From contig NZ_JACYOF010000009.1 in NCBI RefSeq assembly GCF_014932895.1, positions 1 through 64,000 of the forward strand: a stretch of DNA of 64,000 nucleotides. The letters are read 5' to 3'. The position numbers and the translations under genes were made by a program. The notes beneath the pieces were generated by a model, which was given only the letters and a program-made list of their open reading frames with translations, was not told the origin of the DNA and searched no databases. Below are positions 36,519 through 44,960 of the stretch, piece after piece (within the stretch, counting starts at the first letter, position 1; the number at the start of each line of letters is the position of its first letter). The stretch is from Bacillus thuringiensis. Lineage in GTDB: Bacteria > Bacillota > Bacilli > Bacillales > Bacillaceae_G.

Positions 36519-37685
36519 ATGAAAAAACCTTATAAAGTAATGGCTTTATCTACATTAATTGCAACAATCGCAGCGGGTAGCATTACGCCATCATATGCCT
36601 CGGCAGCGGAAAATACAACAAAATCTGCACCTATTTATGCAGGTGTAGAAAATAACTCCCCTGAGTACCCTGAGTATTCACTTGGACCAGAAGGGCTTAA
36701 AGATGCGTTAGAGAAAACTGGATCCAATATGTTGGTAATGGACCTATATGCTTTAACTGTTGTGAAACAAGCAAATGTTAATTTTGATGGTGTAACTGTA
36801 ATTAACAATGATTTACAAACAAGCATTAAGGCCAACCTCGATGCGTCTAGAAAAAATGCAAATCAATGGTTAGATGGTTTGAAACCGCAAATAATCCAGA
36901 CGAATCAAAATATTATCAATTATAATACACAATTTCAAAATTATTATGATGTTTTAGTAGAATCTGTAAATAATAATGACAAAGAAACGCTAAAAGCTGT
37001 GCTTACAAGTTTAGAAGATAGTATTTCAGAGAATAAAGGTGCGGTGGACAGGTTAGTACAAGATTTGAAAGCCTTTCGCGGCAAATTAGAATTGGATACA
37101 CAAAATTTAAAAACTGATGCTAGCAAAATCACAGATATTTTAACTGGTCAAGACGCTGGAATTCCATTGATGCAGAAACAAATCGAAACAAATCAAACAT
37201 TAATTGATGAGAATAACAAAGTTTATATTGGATCGTCGGTTGCAACTGCTCTCGGTGCATACTTAACTGCTACAATTTTCTTTGCGCCTATTGGTGCAGC
37301 TGGATTAGGAGGCGGGATATACGGAGTTGTTACATCGCAGCAGCAGATACAGAAAGCACAAGAAGAGATTTTAAGGCTAACACAAAATATTTCAACTGCA
37401 AAACAACAGGTAGCTAAGTTAACAATCTTGAAAAATAATAATAATAATTTAACAGAAACAATTGATGCAGCTATTACTGCCCTTGAAAATGTAAAGAATC
37501 AGTGGCAGACAATGGGTGCGAAATATAAATCATTGAATGACAATGTTGACAGAATTAGCCCAGACAAGCTTGCTACTATTATAAAAGTAGATCTGAAGAT
37601 AGCTAAAAGTAGCTGGGAACAGATTAACAAGTATGCTGAAAATATTCAAAAGTCAGAGATTTCATTCGTAGAAGAGAAAAAATAA
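36519..37685 (+). CDS. nheB: NheB-like enterotoxin component
   Basis: 388 residues. Begins MKKPYKVMALSTLIATIAAG, close to chromosomal NheB, with a signal peptide to about residue 30. It contains the NheB hallmark EYSLGPEGLKDALEKTGSN and a hydrophobic hairpin (about 240-275, SSVATALGAYLTATIFFAPI), shorter than in classical NheB. It should bind cells and form the pore with NheC and NheA. The gap to nheA is 45 bp. GGGAGATGGG precedes the ATG. Confidence 0.87.
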   Translation: MKKPYKVMALSTLIATIAAGSITPSYASAAENTTKSAPIYAGVENNSPEYPEYSLGPEGLKDALEKTGSNMLVMDLYALTVVKQANVNFDGVTVINNDLQTSIKANLDASRKNANQWLDGLKPQIIQTNQNIINYNTQFQNYYDVLVESVNNNDKETLKAVLTSLEDSISENKGAVDRLVQDLKAFRGKLELDTQNLKTDASKITDILTGQDAGIPLMQKQIETNQTLIDENNKVYIGSSVATALGAYLTATIFFAPIGAAGLGGGIYGVVTSQQQIQKAQEEILRLTQNISTAKQQVAKLTILKNNNNNLTETIDAAITALENVKNQWQTMGAKYKSLNDNVDRISPDKLATIIKVDLKIAKSSWEQINKYAENIQKSEISFVEEKK

Positions 37686-37762
37686 TAGTACTTCAAGAAA
37701 TTGCCGAAGGAATGAAAAATATAATATACTGAATTTCCTTTTTGAAGAACACATAATGTGAG

Positions 37763-37788
37763 TCTCCTGTTCAAGTTTGAACAGGAGA
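37763..37788 (+). promoter_or_regulatory. Inverted repeat between nheB and nheC
   Basis: TCTCCTGTTCAA and TTGAACAGGAGA form a 12-bp stem with a 2-nt loop in the 256-bp gap. Chromosomal nhe operons also have an inverted repeat here that lowers nheC expression, so the feature seems conserved in position though not in spacing. Confidence 0.65.
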
Positions 37789-37941
37789 TTTCCTATATAA
37801 AGATTATAGAATAATAAAGTATGAAATCCCCTATTTTAATATGTTGTTTTATTTGCAAGGATTGTAATTCATTTGAAGTAAAGAATAGAAGCTTATGAAT
37901 GTAATAAAATACGTGATACATTTGAGAGAATAGGTGAAAAG

Positions 37942-39090
37942 GTGAATAAAAAATTGTATAAGAAAATTATTTTATCAACGATTATTACTGGAATGGCAGC
38001 GAGTAGTGTAATCCCACTTCATACTTTTGCAGTAGAACAAACTGTGCAAAATAGTGTGCCCCAACAACAAGAAGGTTTTAACAGCAATTCTCTTGGTCCT
38101 GATGAATATAAAGAAGTAATGGAGAAAGTTGTGACAAGTATCCTTACAATGAATTTTTATGCTTACACAATCTCTAATCAACAACAGACAGATTTAAGTA
38201 ATATAAGTTCTATAAGTGGTGATTTACAAGCAAATATGATTAAGCATCAAAAGGATGCGCAAACGAATGCAACATATTGGTTAGATGATTTACTTCCTCA
38301 TATTATGGAAATGAATCAAAATAGTGTAAGTTATAATGGTACCTTTCAAGCGAGTTATAATCAATTACTAGATGCTTTAGATCAAAAAGATATAGTGAAA
38401 TTTAAAAATGAACTGGAGAAATTATATAATAGTATTTTGAAAAATAGACAAGAAGTGGATGGACTACTAGAAAATTTGAAAACATTCCGAAATAAAATGG
38501 CTGAAGATACAAGAAGTTTTAAAGAAGATTCTAATCAATTGATGTCTATTTTAGGAAGTAAGAACACCGGTATTTCGCTTCTACAACAACAAGTCGATAA
38601 TTGTAATAATATAATTAGAGAAAACTCTGATAAGCGTGGTGGCTATATAACTTTATCTATACTTGTGCCTCTAGCTGGTATACCATTGATTGTCCAAACC
38701 GACAAGAATATCGCATCTGCACAACAAGAAATAGAACAATTAAGGTCCAGAATTTCTGGAGCACAGGCAGAAGTAGTTATTTTGACAGATGCCAAAAATA
38801 AAACGGAACAAATGACCGCAGCAATTGATCCAGCTATTACTGCTCTTCAAAATATATCGAATCAGTGGCATACAATCGAAGCAAAATATGATTCTTTACT
38901 AAAAAATGTAAACAACATTAATCCAGACCGTCTTGCTATTATAAAAGTGGATCTGAAGATAGCAAAGGATAGCTGGCAGGATCTTAAAAATTATGCGGAT
39001 AAATTATATGAAGGTGTTAAGGGTATAGAAAAAGGAGGGTTTTCACGAGTAGACCCACCAATAGAAAAGGAATGGGTTGCTATTGATTAG
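37942..39090 (+). CDS. nheC: NheC-like enterotoxin component
   Basis: 382 residues from GTG with AGGTGAAAAG upstream. NheC-like features: NSLGPDEYKEVMEKVVTSIL, QTNATYWLDDLLPHIMEMNQ and SGAQAEVVILTDAKNKTEQM, plus a hydrophobic segment at about 232-254. It has a C-terminal extension (GFSRVDPPIEKEWVAID) beyond the usual end. It should be needed in small amounts to prime NheB binding. A mobile element inserted 12 bp after the stop separates the gene from its terminator. Confidence 0.85.
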   Translation: MNKKLYKKIILSTIITGMAASSVIPLHTFAVEQTVQNSVPQQQEGFNSNSLGPDEYKEVMEKVVTSILTMNFYAYTISNQQQTDLSNISSISGDLQANMIKHQKDAQTNATYWLDDLLPHIMEMNQNSVSYNGTFQASYNQLLDALDQKDIVKFKNELEKLYNSILKNRQEVDGLLENLKTFRNKMAEDTRSFKEDSNQLMSILGSKNTGISLLQQQVDNCNNIIRENSDKRGGYITLSILVPLAGIPLIVQTDKNIASAQQEIEQLRSRISGAQAEVVILTDAKNKTEQMTAAIDPAITALQNISNQWHTIEAKYDSLLKNVNNINPDRLAIIKVDLKIAKDSWQDLKNYADKLYEGVKGIEKGGFSRVDPPIEKEWVAID

Positions 39091-39102
39091 ATGTAAATAA
39101 TA

Positions 39103-39445
39103 GTGAACTACTCGCCACTTAGCAAAGCTTGAAGTGGGAGCTTCTCAGTTCCAAGACGAAAGCAACCTTTCGTCTCCCTGAGCGTTACTTCGGGGTGTTC
39201 CACCCCTAGATGTCCAACGATTGGATGCTCTCTGGGTACGGTTGATATTTTACGCAGGAACCGAATGGCTTGGTTTTCGCACTCTATTTTCTTCCTGCAA
39301 CCTTCTATATCAAGTTATCAAAGAACTTCATATTGCTAGTTTATCAAAAGTTTTTGGCTATGCCAAACCGAAATTCATCTCCCACCTACCGTTGGGCTAG
39401 CACACTTCACACGCTCGAGGAAGGAGAATTCTTTCGGTAAATTCG
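39103..39445 (-). mobile_element. TnpB-less IS200/IS605-type element, family A copy 1 (343 bp)
   Basis: On the minus strand it runs from a TTTAA target and the left end (AAGAATTCTCCTTCCTC) to the right-end hairpin CCACTTCAAGCTTTGCTAAGTGG and AGTTCAC. It has the same length as, and is nearly identical to, the element at 56021-56363. Internal GC-rich hairpins (GGGTGTTCCACCCC; GACGAAAGCAACCTTTCGTC) resemble an omega-RNA scaffold. No transposase gene. Confidence 0.65.
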
Positions 39446-39447
39446 TT

Positions 39448-39493
39448 AAAAACATACAACCTTGTATTTATTGGTGAGATTGTATGTTTTTTT
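39448..39493 (+). terminator. Terminator, probably of the nhe operon
   Basis: AAAACATACAA and TTGTATGTTTTTTT form a hairpin with a T-run, now 357 bp from the nheC stop because of the inserted element. Confidence 0.65.
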
Positions 39494-39516
39494 ATAGAGA
39501 TGTACTTTAAACCTGC

Positions 39517-39555
39517 CAAGAAGCTTTGTTCGCATATAGCTTCTTGTTTTTTTAT
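39517..39555 (+). terminator. Second terminator-like hairpin downstream of nhe
   Basis: CAAGAAGCT and AGCTTCTTG arms with TTTTTTT after. Confidence 0.6.
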
Positions 39556-39968
39556 TAGATGTACGAACGCATTTGAAGAACATCGCTACAAAATAAGTAC
39601 TTTATAATTGGATTAAAAATTATAGTTAGTTATAACATGAGATTTATATCCTTATAGTCAATTAATCCTGAATATAAATATATGTCTTTCTATAAAATCC
39701 TACATTCTTCTCTATTTACCAATACCGACCTTTTTTATAATTTATTATGAAATATATATTAATTTAAAATGCTTTGTTCGAAATATTCAATTGAGATTTT
39801 TAGGGATTTAATAGGGTTATTTATCCTTCTTTTCTGAATTATCATAATTTTCAAATGTAAGAAGTGCATATTTTAAGATTCGGTATATAATAAAATTAAC
39901 CCGTGGTTAGAGTGTTTGCTCCGATTCAAATTATGAGATAGTTTGTTTTAACTTTTTTACATTATCTA
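39556..39968. other. AT-rich intergenic region, nothing assigned
   Basis: No reading frame with a ribosome binding site is seen. Tracts of A and T and one weak promoter-like stretch only. Confidence 0.4.
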
Positions 39969-40005
39969 AAAAAGAACTTGTAGGGATTCCTACAAGTTCT
40001 TTTTG
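39969..40005 (+). terminator. Strong terminator with no obvious gene upstream
   Basis: AAAAGAACTTGTAGG and CCTACAAGTTCTTTTT form a near-perfect stem with a T-run. Immediately after (40015-40050) another perfect hairpin, TCAAACCAACATAGAAA / TTTCTATGTTGGTTTGA, follows without a T-run. Confidence 0.65.
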
Positions 40006-40205
40006 TCTTTCTCTTCAAACCAACATAGAAATTTTTCTATGTTGGTTTGAAATATTCCATATATCATTCTCCTCATTACATTTTCCAAACAGTTTAGCTT
40101 CATTTTAAAAATTTCACAATAGAACCTAAAAGTCTAATCTTGTACTAATGAATAGGATTGTCTTATACTAAAATAGAATAGTATAGGTAATGGAGGATGT
40201 GAACC

Positions 40206-40823
40206 ATGATAAAAAAGCAGTGGAGTGTAGGTATACTTCTATTCGATGATGTTGAAGTGCTTGATTTTGCTGGTCCATTTGAAGTGTTTTCCGTTACTAA
40301 ATATCCAGAACAACATGTAGATACTCCGGAATCCAAGCCGTTTCTCGTAAAATTAGTTTCAGAAACAGGAGATTTAGTACAGGCTCGTAATGGATTGAAA
40401 GTACAACCAGATTACAGTTTAGAAAATGCACCACATTTTGATATTTTGGTGGTTCCTGGCGGACCTGGTGCCAGAGAGAAGGAGATTTACAATGAAAAAA
40501 TCATTCAGTGGATTTCACATCGTATGGGAAATGTTGAACTGATGACATCCGTTTGTACTGGTGCTCTCTTATTAGCGAAGGCAGGGATTCTAAACGGAAA
40601 GGTTGCGACGACTCATTGGGCCAACTATGCCAGACTCGAAAATGAGTTTCCAGCTGTCACCGTAAAAAGGAATGTCAAGTTCGTTGATGAAGGGAACATT
40701 GTGACATCAGGGGGGATTTCAGCCGGAATCAATATGGCATTCCACATTGTTAAACGATTATTAGGTTCGAAAATTGCTCAGACAACTGCTAAAAGGATGG
40801 AGTACGACATCACGATTGAGTAA
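40206..40823 (+). CDS. DJ-1/PfpI family protein, isonitrile hydratase-like
   Basis: 205 residues, single DJ-1/PfpI domain. The nucleophile elbow is in MTSVCTGALLLAKAGILNGK with Cys about 117, followed by ATTHWA, a pattern shared with isonitrile hydratase (InhA) and with the N-terminal domains of GATase-like AraC regulators. FDDVEVLDFAGPFEVF near the start carries the conserved acidic residue. GGAGG lies 11 nt before the ATG. It is convergent with the isocyanide-type operon, separated by an IS6 remnant. Hydration of an isonitrile to an N-formyl compound is plausible from family and context, not proven. Confidence 0.72.
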   Translation: MIKKQWSVGILLFDDVEVLDFAGPFEVFSVTKYPEQHVDTPESKPFLVKLVSETGDLVQARNGLKVQPDYSLENAPHFDILVVPGGPGAREKEIYNEKIIQWISHRMGNVELMTSVCTGALLLAKAGILNGKVATTHWANYARLENEFPAVTVKRNVKFVDEGNIVTSGGISAGINMAFHIVKRLLGSKIAQTTAKRMEYDITIE

Positions 40824-40974
40824 CATCAAAAATTAGAGATAGGGGACTCTGGTACAAAAAGATGATACGTTACAAAGAGATTCAGGGTTCCTGACGGATT
40901 CTTTCCTTATACCGTTAATTCAAACCGTTTGTTAATAAAAATATTTTGATATTGAATAGACTAATTTCTTAAAT

Positions 40975-41620
40975 CAATTTATTCCTTTTTAACCATATGC
41001 ATCGCTTCTATACCAATTAAGATAGACATAGCCGTTTGGTACGATTTGAATCCCAAGATAGAGCGTATAAATTCCTTAATAAAACGATGATTTTGTTCCA
41101 CCGTATTACTCCAATATTTAAGCTGTCTAGTTTGGATGCCTACAGGCATCTTTATTTCTTTCTTTTAATTTTTCGATAGCAATTGGGAAAACTGCTTTTT
41201 TATCAAATGGGCATACACGAAGTTGATAAGTATGAAGAGACCACAAAGGTTTCTTAAAGAATCACTTTGCAGTCTTATGATTTATAAATTTACTCAAATA
41301 AAAGTCAATCGTGTCCTCTTTAGAACCTAACATATAATATAGATACATCCATTATCCTTTTACTTTGATGTATGTTCCATCTACTCTCTCTGAATCCATA
41401 AATTTTTTTGGGATGTCGTCGAGTTTATTTGTCCAATTCAAATCCATATTAGTAGCCCCGAAACATAATGGTTGTATGTGCCAAAGATAATCATCGTTCC
41501 TCCATCATTTCCACTAAATCACGAAAACATAAATTGTACCGCAGATACCAACGTATTGTTAACAAAATAATATCTGGTTGATGCCGTTTCTTTTGTTTAT
41601 ACTAATCACACACCTTTTAT
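40975..41620 (-). pseudogene. IS6-family (IS240-like) transposase, degenerate
   Basis: Minus-strand pieces read MDSERVDGTYIKVKG (first DDE region), then a broken middle, then NTVEQNHRFIKEFIRSILGF and AMSILIGIEAMHMVKKE, the C-terminal DDE Glu region. Several stops and frameshifts. It lies between the isonitrile-hydratase-like gene and the biosynthetic operon and may mark how the two came together. Confidence 0.72.
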
Positions 41621-41741
41621 AAATTAGTACTATCAGTATGTCCAAGTTTCAAAGGTTTGTTATATGATATGAGTAATATAGTTTTCGCAGCAAAGCCCAC
41701 TAAAAAAATTAATACTAAGTAATGTTACTTTGAAATTAAGT

Positions 41742-42440
41742 CTACTGGAATATAAAACTACGCCAATCTATCTCAAAATTACTATAATCATCAATTATAA
41801 TATCTGGCTTACAGCTAAGAAGCCTTCCATAACCAAAACTTACATAGGCGCACAGCATCCCAGCAGAGTGTGCTGCTTTAATGTCAATGTCACTATCTCC
41901 TATCAGAATTGCATAATTAGCGCTCGTCCCTGTACTTTTAAGAGCCAAATGTAACGGCCGAGGATCCGGTTTTTTGTACGGCATAGTATCTCCACAGACT
42001 ATTACTGAAAAATAGTCTTTAAGTCCTAACTTTTCTAAAATCAAGGTGGCGACCGATTCATTCTTATTAGTACAAAGCGCTAAATTTACACCACTGTTAA
42101 GGAGACGATCCAGTAGATTGAGGACTCCAGGATAAACCCGCGAATGTATCACTGGATTAAGTCTGTACTGGTCCAAATACCGTTGTTGAAGTTCCTTAAT
42201 TCGCTGCTTCTCAAGGGGAAATCCCGCCTTAGTTAAGCCGGCCCTTACTAAAGCTGTTCCACCCAATCCAATTTGTTGACGTATTTCTTCTTGAGTCAAT
42301 TTATTTAGTCCAGATTCGACAAGTACTCGATTCACTGCTAACTCAATATCAGGCAAGGTATCAACTAGGGTGCCGTCTAAATCGAATATAGCAGTTCGAA
42401 GACAATGTTTTTCCGTAATTGTTTTATTAAGATCTATCAA
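41742..42440 (-). CDS. HAD-superfamily phosphatase (phosphoglycolate phosphatase-like)
   Basis: 232 residues from a TTG with GGGAGG 6 nt upstream. HAD motifs: I, AIFDLDGTLVDT (catalytic Asp); II, LALCTNKNES; III, YKKPDPRP (Lys); IV, ILIGDSDIDI. The helical cap lies between motifs I and II, as in PGP/Gph phosphatases. It is the last gene of the four-gene operon, 70 bp after the ATP-grasp gene. It could remove a phosphate from a biosynthetic intermediate or detoxify a by-product; the substrate is unknown. Confidence 0.82.
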   Translation of the reverse strand: MIDLNKTITEKHCLRTAIFDLDGTLVDTLPDIELAVNRVLVESGLNKLTQEEIRQQIGLGGTALVRAGLTKAGFPLEKQRIKELQQRYLDQYRLNPVIHSRVYPGVLNLLDRLLNSGVNLALCTNKNESVATLILEKLGLKDYFSVIVCGDTMPYKKPDPRPLHLALKSTGTSANYAILIGDSDIDIKAAHSAGMLCAYVSFGYGRLLSCKPDIIIDDYSNFEIDWRSFIFQ

Positions 42441-42510
42441 AGCCTACCTCCCTTTATTATCAATATAATATTGTAATAATTTTCCAGACCATTATATTAA
42501 TCATCTCATA

Positions 42511-43677
42511 TCAACATACTGATGTTGTTTTAAACTCCATCAACTTCTGTTCTATATTGACAAGCGTACCTAGACTCTCTGCACAAAGCATAAATCCAAT
42601 TTGAACAAGGTTTTCCTTAGTGACTGTTCCACATAGGGGAATCATTTTACCATTCATACACATCTTTATCAGCCATTTATACTTTTCTTGTTCCTTTAGA
42701 TGAAACTCCATTTTTGAAGTTTGGAAAATAACTTCTTGTCCTTTTTTTGATAAATGTTCAGAAGCTAAAAGAGCAGTAGTGGAGCCGTTAAAACGGAAAT
42801 TCGCATCAATCACCCAACTTTTACCCTCTACTATATCAATTAACACATCAAATCCAACTACACCACGATATCCTAAACATTGTGCTAATGTACAGGCTTT
42901 GTAAAGTTGTTTAAACATTTTTTCAGGGGGGACAAAGCCTATAGAAATTCTATTTCCAACGTGTCGTGTATTTTCCATAATAATCTGTTCAGCTGCCCCT
43001 ATATATGATATATGTCCTTTGCTTATTGTAAATTGAATGCAAAGGTTTTTTACTTGATCTATCCATGGCTCAATAACAATCCTGGTATCAGGAAGAAACC
43101 GGTCCAACGTGGAGAACACATCATCTCTGTTAGTACAAAGAAAAACCTCATCCCCTCCCATGCTTGGCTGAGCCATCCCTGCCTTAATAGCAAGTTTTCC
43201 ACTCTGTATTTGCTCTTTCCTTGTCTTAAGACGGTTGACGGTAGTAACTTTACGGGAAGCCGCTACAGCATATGGTAGCAAATAATTCAAATTGGCTTTA
43301 TTGTTTAAATAAATCATTAATTCTCGATCTACAGCATAAACAGAAGTAGGTATCTTACCTTCCGGATATGGATTTTGAATGGCTACCGATTGACCAATTT
43401 GATTAAGTTTCCTTATTAATTCAAGATGTTCAGTCTCAGATTTATACACTAGCAAATTTTTAGATAATGGCATACCTGAGGCTTCATAGAGGTCAAGTAT
43501 GGCTGGATGTAAAGCAGACTCCGGGACTAATGCTGAATACTGAGAAATGACCGGGAGTAAACGAGAAGCAATTAAATCTCTTTGCAAAAGTGGTTCTCTT
43601 TCCCAAGTGTTTGGCCATGCCACTGGACGGTTGTCTAACACCACACCATCATCAAAAAGTTCTCCTAATTCCACCAT
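42511..43677 (-). CDS. ATP-grasp domain ligase
   Basis: 388 residues from ATG 43677, which has AGAAGGAGGT 4 nt upstream; a longer frame to 43710 lacks this. The ATP-grasp fold shows in the central Lys-containing strand (KLAIKAGMAQPSMGGDEVF), the acidic RIVIEPWIDQ, and the metal-binding end GFDVLIDIVEGKSWVIDANF followed by RFNGSTT. Such enzymes activate a carboxylate as acyl phosphate and join it to an amine or thiol, for example in dipeptides. Placed directly after the isocyanide synthase, it may couple an isocyano acid to another building block. The gap is 57 bp. Confidence 0.78.
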   Translation of the reverse strand: MVELGELFDDGVVLDNRPVAWPNTWEREPLLQRDLIASRLLPVISQYSALVPESALHPAILDLYEASGMPLSKNLLVYKSETEHLELIRKLNQIGQSVAIQNPYPEGKIPTSVYAVDRELMIYLNNKANLNYLLPYAVAASRKVTTVNRLKTRKEQIQSGKLAIKAGMAQPSMGGDEVFLCTNRDDVFSTLDRFLPDTRIVIEPWIDQVKNLCIQFTISKGHISYIGAAEQIIMENTRHVGNRISIGFVPPEKMFKQLYKACTLAQCLGYRGVVGFDVLIDIVEGKSWVIDANFRFNGSTTALLASEHLSKKGQEVIFQTSKMEFHLKEQEKYKWLIKMCMNGKMIPLCGTVTKENLVQIGFMLCAESLGTLVNIEQKLMEFKTTSVC

Positions 43678-43734
43678 ATTACCTCCTTCTAAACATGGGT
43701 TATGATTCAAAGTGAATCATAACCCAATTGAAAA

Positions 43735-44925
43735 CTAAACTAACTTCTCTTTGTAAAAAAATGGAGTGACTTCTCCAGGCAGATAAACGGCACTGTATCG
43801 ATTTGGCTCACTCAAAACAACTGCTTCGTAGACTACGTCTATTCGACCGTTCGGGCGCATAATAGGCACACCGTGCCATGGCGAAACAGTTGTATATTCA
43901 TTTAATAAGTAAGGTGAGTACTGACTGTCTTTCGGGTGTACAGTTGATCGAATAGCATCTGGAAATCTACGATCAAGAAGTTCCATTCTTCGCATTGTAA
44001 TTAATAAGCATTGGTAAATAAATGCAGTTCGTTCCGAACTTTTTTTAATTGCTGCCCGCATCTCACGGAGAATTTCAAGATCACTTTCTGATTCCTCCAT
44101 AAACTTAATCAGGTGAACAACTGCTGCGTTTAATGCACTGCTTTGTGTACCCATTCGCATAGTAACAGATAGTTTATCTCTAAAGAGGTACTCTGGATCT
44201 GACCATACCTCCTTTATTTCATTTTTCACTTCAGCATAAATTTGTTGAAATTCTTCTTTTCGCTCATCAATGATGTCTTGTAAGTCTTCAAGGATGATAT
44301 ATTGTGAAACGCCAAGTTTTTCGATAGTCTGTTTTAAAGTCTCACGGTATTGTAGTGCACCTGCGACAGGGTCACCATAAAACGGGGCGTAACAAACACC
44401 GTCACTAACAATGATGAATCGAATACCTGGCTCGTAAATACGTTTAGAAATCTCGGCCATCTCAGCAAATCGACACATTGCTGCTATTTCACCAAGGTGA
44501 AGCTGTGGTCGAGTGCGAGCAATTGGATTTACTTCACGTCCTGGAAATGAAGGAATAACTAAATCTACAGGTCTTCCATCTGCAATAGCCTGTTCAATTT
44601 TGGAAATGAAATTTGCTTTATAGTCAGTTACATAGTTCCTTGAACCAGAACGGTAGCGATCATGTAACAACAGTTCGAGAACTTGCTCAGCAACAGACAT
44701 ATCATTACAGAGATTAGCCAAATTAGATGGCGGCGGATCGGCCAATGTAAGTTCAGTACGAAATCGCTTATAATCAAAATTTTGCAAAACTTCACTATCC
44801 ATGGTAGTCCAATTTGCCGCATTTTGTATTAATGTATTTAAATTATAATCATTGTTTAGTTCAGAAAATGAAACGTACCAGTATTTATTTTCTGAACTAC
44901 CGCCTTGTTTAGATGTTTGTAACAT
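43735..44925 (-). CDS. Isocyanide (isonitrile) synthase family protein, PvcA/IsnA/Dit1 type
   Basis: 396 residues. Family hallmarks: IPSFPGREVNPIARTRPQLH with LGE (the SFP...LP.LGE motif), IYEPGIRFIIVSDGVCYAPF (P.G....SDG), and near the end AIRSTVHPKDSQYSPYLL with SPWHGVPI, matching the IR.S.HP...PWH signature. PvcA/IsnA turn the amino group of Tyr or Trp into an isocyanide with a carbon from ribulose 5-phosphate; yeast Dit1 is a relative acting in spore-wall dityrosine synthesis. It is somewhat longer than PvcA. No Fe/2-oxoglutarate partner (IsnB/PvcB) is present. AAGGGGAAC precedes the ATG. It lies 35 bp after the MFS gene. Confidence 0.83.
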   Translation of the reverse strand: MLQTSKQGGSSENKYWYVSFSELNNDYNLNTLIQNAANWTTMDSEVLQNFDYKRFRTELTLADPPPSNLANLCNDMSVAEQVLELLLHDRYRSGSRNYVTDYKANFISKIEQAIADGRPVDLVIPSFPGREVNPIARTRPQLHLGEIAAMCRFAEMAEISKRIYEPGIRFIIVSDGVCYAPFYGDPVAGALQYRETLKQTIEKLGVSQYIILEDLQDIIDERKEEFQQIYAEVKNEIKEVWSDPEYLFRDKLSVTMRMGTQSSALNAAVVHLIKFMEESESDLEILREMRAAIKKSSERTAFIYQCLLITMRRMELLDRRFPDAIRSTVHPKDSQYSPYLLNEYTTVSPWHGVPIMRPNGRIDVVYEAVVLSEPNRYSAVYLPGEVTPFFYKEKLV

Positions 44926-44960
44926 ATTTTTAGTTCCCCTTCCTTTATGTTGCTTTATAT

